Positions 8,323 through 13,259 of a stretch of 13,259 nucleotides of DNA are shown here, piece by piece. Under the pieces are notes generated by a model, which saw only the letters and a program-made list of their open reading frames with translations, made no database searches and had not been told where the DNA came from. The translations under genes were made by a program, and so were the position numbers. Source of the DNA: Isohypsibius dastychi. Its lineage: Eukaryota; Tardigrada; Eutardigrada; Parachela; Isohypsibiidae. The number at the start of each line of letters is the position of its first letter. The stretch's first letter is position 1. Location of the stretch: the NCBI GenBank assembly GCA_034696485.1, contig JAQIWT010000985.1, positions 1-13,259 of the forward strand, read 5' to 3'.

Positions 8323-10917
8323 TCATTTTGTAGATGAGTAGCGACGGAGCAGCAATATGTGACAATTGTCGCAGACACGAACAGGTTTAGCTGAGGATGG
8401 TAAGGAGATTTTGTTGTCCGAGCATGAGTTGCAAAATATCTGTCCACAATGCCGACAGTGATGCTGAAAATACAAAATTTAAATTTTGAAATCCTCAGCT
8501 TGAGAAAACTCGTTACACACCTTTCGACGGGCCACCGTGAAAACTGTAGAACAAAATGTTGAAAAATTGACAAATTTTGAATTATGAATTATTATGAGTT
8601 ACATCTGACCTTTATCGCACAGTTTGCAGTTGGTTGCATCTTTTTCCCATTGCAGGGAAGTAGGATCGAGTTGGTTCGTCAAGTCCTTCATCTCGGCAAC
8701 TTTGACCTTTTGCCTAAAAACCGAACCGATGTCAGAAAAAAATCATCGAACCAGAAATAAATTCCCTCACTCGCTTAAATGGCTGCCGAGTTCGGCAAGG
8801 GCCTCCTCTTGTTCTTGGCTCATTCGTTGCAAATACTCATGCTCGTTCCGGAGTTGTTCGTAATTCTGCGTAATATTCTGGATGCTTTCCACCTCCCCAA
8901 TAAGATGCTGAAGTTTGTCTTCCCGCTCAGTTAGTGATCCTAACAAGGAGGCTTTCTGCTCTTGCTCCATCCGAAGGTCCGTTTCCAGCGTGGATCTAGC
9001 CAACAGAAATCAATTATAATCCAAGGCAAAAATGTGAATAAAATCTAACCGAGTAACATCAGTCTCAGCGAGCTGCATTGTCAGCTTCCGGGCCGTTTCC
9101 TCAGCAGAACGTCTCTCATTATCAAGAATCTGGATCTTCTGACCCAACTGATTCATTGTTTCTCCCATATGCTCCATTTTCTGTTCCATTCTCGAAACCA
9201 GATCCGTCTGTTGGACAATAAGATGACACGAATCACTTGAGGTCTGTCAGTTTAATATATCTCACCTTGTGCCTCAACGCATTCTCCGCGGTCATGAGTT
9301 TCTGGTACATCTCCAAGTTAACCAGTTTCAGATCATCAAGTTGTTTCCTGAAAGCACTGAGTAGGTTTTCTTTCTCCTCAACTTCGCGCTCCATGAGTTT
9401 CATGGCAGTTTCTTTTTCCGTGCGAATATTTGTCTGCAACCGCAGTTCTCGTTCCATCTCTTGTTTTTGGGAGACCTCTCGATCCAGTTTGAGCTGCAGG
9501 GTGGAATTAACGCTATCAAGCCCTTGATGAGACTGACGATTTGTTTCGCGTTCCGTTGATATGTCCTCTTGAACGCTCTGGAATCAAAGAATTCAACCAA
9601 ATAAAATCACCTGAAAAAAGATTAGGCAGTTTATTGAATGAATTATATTTTTAATTACGATTAAAATTAATTACAATCAAAATTGTATTAAAAATTAAAA
9701 CTGACAACGGGAATCATAGCATCTAAGAACACAAACCTTTTGCATATTTTCATGGTTTAGCTTTAGTTCGGAATTTTCTTGCTGAATCACATGAGTCACT
9801 TGTTTTGTTTCTTCAAGTTGCGAAGTTAGCTGCGAGTTCGACTGAAGCAGGACGTCCACTTTCGACTCCAAATTTTTCATTTGCAATCTGGAAATACATG
9901 CAGTTATAAACCTTAAATTTCAGCTGAGGATCATAACTATATTTACTTCAGATTTGAATTTAGTTCTTCGAGGTAGTTTTTCTGGTCGAGAATTGCTTTT
10001 AGCCCAACTTCCGAATCCGTCTGAGGCGATTCCATTTCCGGTTGGCTCCTCGTTTTTAAATATGGCAACAGCGAAAGAATTTGGTAATCATTATCCAGAT
10101 CCTCATCCCGAACGCACAGGTTGTAATCAATAAAATTCAGACCAACAAGAAGTCCGGCGATTACTGACGCTTCTTCGGACATCAGCAGAGCTCCGCTTTC
10201 ATAATTCTCCGCCAGCAGAGCATCTTTATTATCCACAAGCACTTTGAAATAATCCGGAAGTTTCTTCTGCATCAGTGACAAGCGGATCCACGCTCGGACT
10301 TTCCCAGCATTTGTTTCCACAAGTGGAAGATTCCGGCAACTTTCAGTCACCTCTTTGGATTGTGGACAGAACTTCTCCAAATTTTCCAGAATATTCCAGA
10401 TATCAAGGCTTCTTGCACCTAGCATAACTTTACGATTTTTGAAACCATGTCTCAAGATCTGCTCCAGCAGACTGAATAAATGTCCCAATGGCTGGAATGT
10501 GCCAGTTACAGTTCTGTCCAAGGGCATCGACGTCTCAATAACTTCTTTCACAACCTGCAAACAACGTCTGCTGTTTTCCACATGTTGCATTGCATGTGGC
10601 AAACTGAAACAGAGCGTCTTACCAGCTGGGTTAGAGCTAATAAATTCTTCCTTTCGATTTCCAAAGTTTTTTCAACTGCAAACGTAAAGAAGTAAGGAAA
10701 TATTTTTTACATTCAACTACAGATCATGAAACACACCAGCCTCCGATAGTTTACGATTTCGGGCATCGTTCTGAGCAGGCATCATGAAGTCCTGGATGAC
10801 ATCCAAGGAAAAACCTCGCGGGAGGCCCAGTGATTTTCTTTCTGCAAACGATCTTGAAATGGGACTTGTTAAGGCAGCATAAAGAGAAGGGCCATCGACA
10901 TCTCCTCGCTCGGACAT
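8323..10917 (-). CDS. RUFY-type RUN and FYVE domain protein (endosomal Rab effector)
   Basis: RUFY proteins bind PI3P on early endosomes and small GTPases (Rab4/Rab14/Arl8 in vertebrates) to steer endosome and lysosome traffic. Ten exons: 10737-10917, 10623-10675, 9947-10554, 9737-9887, 9266-9577, 9050-9207, 8771-8995, 8610-8713, 8521-8543, 8323-8463; 651 residues, all joins in phase, close to human RUFY1/2 in length. The RUN domain is at about 75-245 ([32 protein letters not shown]), then [13 protein letters not shown] long coiled coil covers about 262-575, including [11 protein letters not shown]. The FYVE finger spans 585-640: WEKD, CKLC (592-595), RRKHHCRHCG (603-612), CNSC (616-619), RVCDNC. 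All eight zinc ligands and the PI3P-binding RRKHHCR are intact. Start chosen at MSERGDVD; an in-frame upstream ATG at 10995 would add residues with no family similarity. Exon 9 is only 23 nt. Confidence 0.95.
9654..9685. repeat. Imperfect 16-bp tandem repeat in RUFY intron 4
   Basis: ATTACGATTAAAATTA (9654-9669) is followed directly by ATTACAATCAAAATTG (9670-9685), with three mismatches. It sits in a 159-bp AT-rich intron (9578-9736), longer than the 54-68 bp of the other RUFY introns. Confidence 0.5.
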
Positions 10918-11407
10918 CTTCGGTTCAGTAGGTGAATCAAGGTTGTCAAAATGCAGATAATAATGCAGATAAGAGATGATGAAACATCGTTTCAAATAAT
11001 GCCAAACACATGCAAGGCAGGAGGAACAGACGCAATAAACTGTGTGTTGTGCTTTTTACAGGTGAGTGAAAACATATGGTCACTACCAAGTACAGGGAAA
11101 CGGTTACACTGTGTACAGTATATTTTGCGATTTTGGTCGGTGACTCGGTGGTGATTACTAATGAACTATATCCACTAAAAAAATGTTCGCCCGATGAAGA
11201 GGTTTTTGGGAATTTCTTATGAAACGGATGATGAACTTTCAGAATGCACAGCCGATGAAAAATTGCTGCAAAGTAACAACATGATGCGACAAAAGCAACT
11301 GAAGAATGACTTCTCTATCAGAAAGCGCGGTAGCAAAAGCGACGGTATCGTTCGCGAAAAATAAGTCCGTATTTAGAAATGCTGTGAAGAATAAAACTTT
11401 TGGTTTT
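10918..11407. other. Spacer between 7B2 and RUFY
   Basis: 490 bp, the shortest spacer in the window. It holds the 7B2 3' UTR and the RUFY promoter. No minus-strand AATAAA follows the 7B2 stop closely, and no RNA gene is seen. Confidence 0.45.
10951..10974. repeat. 12-bp tandem repeat just upstream of the RUFY start
   Basis: ATGCAGATAATA and ATGCAGATAAGA lie head to tail, differing at one base, 34-57 bp upstream of the predicted RUFY ATG. This is probably the 5' leader. Confidence 0.5.
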
Positions 11408-12300
11408 TCAAACGAGAGGTGCTTTTGCATGCGGAGGTGACTTTTTGGCGACGACTTTCAGCTGTTCTCCTTGGAGGTACGGGTTAACGTGATTAGCTTC
11501 CGCAGAACGTGGATGACGCTCGTTCAAACTATCCTCGGCTCCACCAAACGACTTTTTCTCGTGAAACTTCTTGGCACGAACATCACGGTGAGCTCCGTCA
11601 ATCGGGACCTCATTTGCCGAATTACCGTTATTGTTAGCGCAGTCGAACATATGTTCCGGATCACAGGGGCAGTTCTGCTGGATTTGATAATCGCGGGAGA
11701 ATTCGGCTGTGTTCGGCGCACTTTCCAAGCATCCATCTGCGGCAGTGTATCTGAAAATAAATTTCATAGGTCAAACAAAACGAACCCAAGCTCGGAATCC
11801 ATGTCAGAGTGCGAAAAGGTCACCAATCCAAAATTTTCACCAAAAACAAGTCTCTCACAATTTTATGATTTTTTTCGAGTAGATTATAAAATTTTCTGAA
11901 ATATGGAAGATGTTTTTGGTTGTTCTTACCCTTCGGGGCAGGGATTCGGAGGATCACAGTAAGATGGCAACATGGAGTCCGTTTTAACTTGATGAACGTT
12001 GTGAATGGTTCCTTCCGGGCTCAGATACTGATCACCTTCTCCAGCTCCTCCGGATAGGAATCGGTGACCCCAGAGTGGATTGTAAGGCAGGTGTTCCTCA
12101 TCGCGAAGGACGGTTTGCGGTAGAATAATGTCGTCCTCTTGATCTTCGCGAAGCAGGCTGTTCGATAGCTCCCCTTCTGGCATCTCGTCATAGTAGTGTC
12201 CGGATACCAAATTGCTGAAAATGTCCTGTACTTTGTCGAAGTTTTCAGCGAAAACAAACGGCACAGCGGCAACCAGGAAGAAACACAAGAAACAATTCAT
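11408..12300 (-). CDS. Neuroendocrine protein 7B2 (secretogranin V family), PC2 chaperone and inhibitor
   Basis: 7B2 escorts prohormone convertase 2 (PC2) through the secretory pathway, and its cleaved C-terminal peptide inhibits PC2. Two exons (11930-12300, 11408-11750; intron 179 bp) give 237 residues, against 212 in human. Signal peptide at about 1-18 (FLCFFLVAAVPFVFA). Conserved GGAGEGDQYLSPEGTIHNV at 84-102; the proline-rich PC2-binding DPPNPCP at 116-122 joins in phase to DGCLESAPNTAEFSR (129-143). The C-terminal peptide carries VNPYLQGEQLK (212-222) and VVAKKS (223-228), matching the mammalian inhibitory hexapeptide region. The furin-type site is the minimal RHPR (202-205) rather than a run of basic residues. 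Four cysteines beyond the two usual ones are present (115, 151, 153, 161). An in-frame ATG at 12324 would add 8 residues before the hydrophobic core; 12300 is preferred because it has the better AAAATG context and signal-peptide layout. Confidence 0.95.
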
Positions 12301-12393
12301 TTTTGTGACCTTGAAAATTACCATATGGATCCTTCCTCGACTGCGTGTAAAACAAATTCACAAAATGGAATCACACAGTACAAGCTCTCATGC

Positions 12394-12400
12394 TGACGTC
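12394..12400. promoter_or_regulatory. CRE-like site TGACGTC upstream of 7B2
   Basis: Seven of the eight bases of the palindromic CREB/ATF site TGACGTCA, about 95 bp upstream of the 7B2 start codon. CREB-type control is common for neuroendocrine genes, but one match can be chance. Confidence 0.3.
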
Positions 12401-12523
12401 GATCCAGGAAGACACGGCGCAGGAACGAGAATAATAATCGATACAGAGACCTGATCCTGGCAAACGCAACTCGCAGTCCTTATGACCTCTCTGTAAGCCC
12501 TTGCACAACCCCGTCCACCCCGA

Positions 12524-12530
12524 GACGTCA
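12524..12530. promoter_or_regulatory. Second CRE-like site GACGTCA upstream of 7B2
   Basis: Another seven-of-eight match to TGACGTCA, about 225 bp upstream of the 7B2 start and followed by TTAGTCATTA, which also resembles an AP-1 half-site. Functional only by inference. Confidence 0.28.
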
Positions 12531-13124
12531 TTAGTCATTAATAAAAAACGAAATGGCAGCCCGTTGTATCGAAATTACGACTGAATTAAGGTTCAATATG
12601 TCGTTTACGAAAATTCCATGAATGGATAAATTCAATTATTAAAGTCTGACAAATTGAGAACAGACCCACCAATCGGGTTAAACAAGCTTAGCGCATGTAC
12701 GCGGAGCCATTCATATCCTAATTCTTTTATTTCAAAAAGAACTATTCATAAGTCTTCACTCTTCACATCTTAGCCTGATAAAAAAGTTCTGTTAGATGAC
12801 CAACATCTTACTGTTGTTATTCAAGCTGCGAGAAAATATTCTTCGACTATGGGGAAGGGGAAAGGGAAACGAAGATGGAAATCGCTATCCGAACGTTCCG
12901 AGACGACAAAACTGCCCCGACAAGCCGCTAATTTTACATTTAATAGTCTGCGAAGATTTCCAGATGACAAGGTTTCAAGGTAACATCTGCGACAAACAGC
13001 GAAAATATCGCTTCTTCTAACATACACAGAGTTGGAATTTTAACTAATGTCAAAACAATGTAAAACATCGATTTCGACTCAACTGCACTCGAAGATGACG
13101 GCCGGAAATTTGGACATTCTGAGA

Positions 13125-13259
13125 TCAGTACACCTTTTCAGGTACGAAAATCCGTTCCAGAGCTTCGATTAGGACGATGGAATTTCCTCTGATAACTGCC
13201 ATTCCGAGAGTGTGCTTCTCACCGCGAGGTCCTTCTTCCATGACTTGATCAACAACGAG
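13125..13259 (-). CDS. Small nuclear ribonucleoprotein SmG, C-terminal part (gene runs off the right edge)
   Basis: SmG is one of seven Sm proteins forming the ring around U1, U2, U4 and U5 snRNAs. Only the last 44 codons are in the window. They carry the end of the Sm1 motif (LVVDQVMEE) and the Sm2 motif (GMAVIRGNSIVLIEALERI), nearly identical in pattern to human SNRPG, whose protein ends at LEALERV. Here seven further residues (FVPEKVY) follow before TGA. The frame is open to the right edge, so the upstream exon structure is unknown. LSM7, the closest relative, fits less well because of the IRGNSI and EALER signature. Confidence 0.88.
   Translation of the reverse strand, partial: LVVDQVMEEGPRGEKHTLGMAVIRGNSIVLIEALERIFVPEKVY

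Larger units (their letters stand above)
12301..13124. other. Spacer between SmG and 7B2
   Basis: 824 bp. It should contain the SmG 3' UTR and the 7B2 promoter. Short frames on both strands (12796-13020 plus, 12821-13027 minus) overlap each other and have no recognisable features. Two CRE-like octamers lie within about 230 bp of the 7B2 start. Confidence 0.45.

Noticed and set aside
9578-9620. Alternative splice acceptor TTTTTTCAG in RUFY intron 4 (about 9610)
   Set aside because: Using it gives an early in-frame stop, while the CCAG at 9578-9581 continues the coiled coil in phase.
11471-11899. 142-codon plus-strand open frame
   Set aside because: It lies antisense to the conserved second exon of 7B2 and has no protein family features, so it is a shadow of that gene.
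12796-13027. Overlapping frames on both strands (74 and 68 codons) between 7B2 and SmG
   Set aside because: Mutually overlapping, short, without motifs; most likely chance.

Overview
This is eukaryotic, protein-coding animal DNA. I reconstructed 27 GT-AG introns from conserved protein sequence and matching codon phase, and 22 of them are only 51-72 bp. The genes are animal-specific (neuroendocrine 7B2, RUN/FYVE-domain RUFY, animal-type chitin synthase), so a small-genome protostome is likely. Chitin synthase suggests an ecdysozoan. Twelve of 27 introns end in TAG, which argues against the strict TTTCAG acceptors of Caenorhabditis-type nematodes. A tardigrade or another compact-genome ecdysozoan is my best guess, but the species is an inference.

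All six recognised genes lie on the minus strand and read from high to low coordinates. In transcription order they are: (1) the 3' end of the spliceosomal SmG (SNRPG) gene, 13125-13259, cut by the window edge; (2) neuroendocrine chaperone 7B2, 11408-12300, 2 exons; (3) a RUFY-type endosomal RUN + coiled-coil + FYVE protein, 8323-10917, 10 exons; (4) a lysosomal-type alpha-N-acetylgalactosaminidase/alpha-galactosidase, 5169-7624, 14 exons, with an unusual C-terminal membrane-spanning extension; (5) a SelO-family protein adenylyltransferase (AMPylase), 2593-4474, 3 exons, with cysteine instead of selenocysteine and, by my splice model, a secretory signal peptide; (6) the 5' end of a chitin synthase gene, 1-1528, cut by the other edge.

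The spacers are about 490-1,060 bp and contain no further gene I can support. They hold a few short tandem or inverted repeats, a candidate poly(A) signal and two CRE-like octamers upstream of 7B2. The spacing is wider than in a typical nematode operon. The genes do not form one pathway: RUFY and the glycosidase both concern the endo-lysosomal system, 7B2 the regulated secretory pathway, SmG splicing and chitin synthase cuticle. I see no transposon, CRISPR array, tRNA or rRNA. The most noteworthy points are modifications of known families: the membrane-anchored glycosidase, the signal-peptide SelO, the minimal furin site of 7B2 and a 23-nt microexon inside the FYVE domain.
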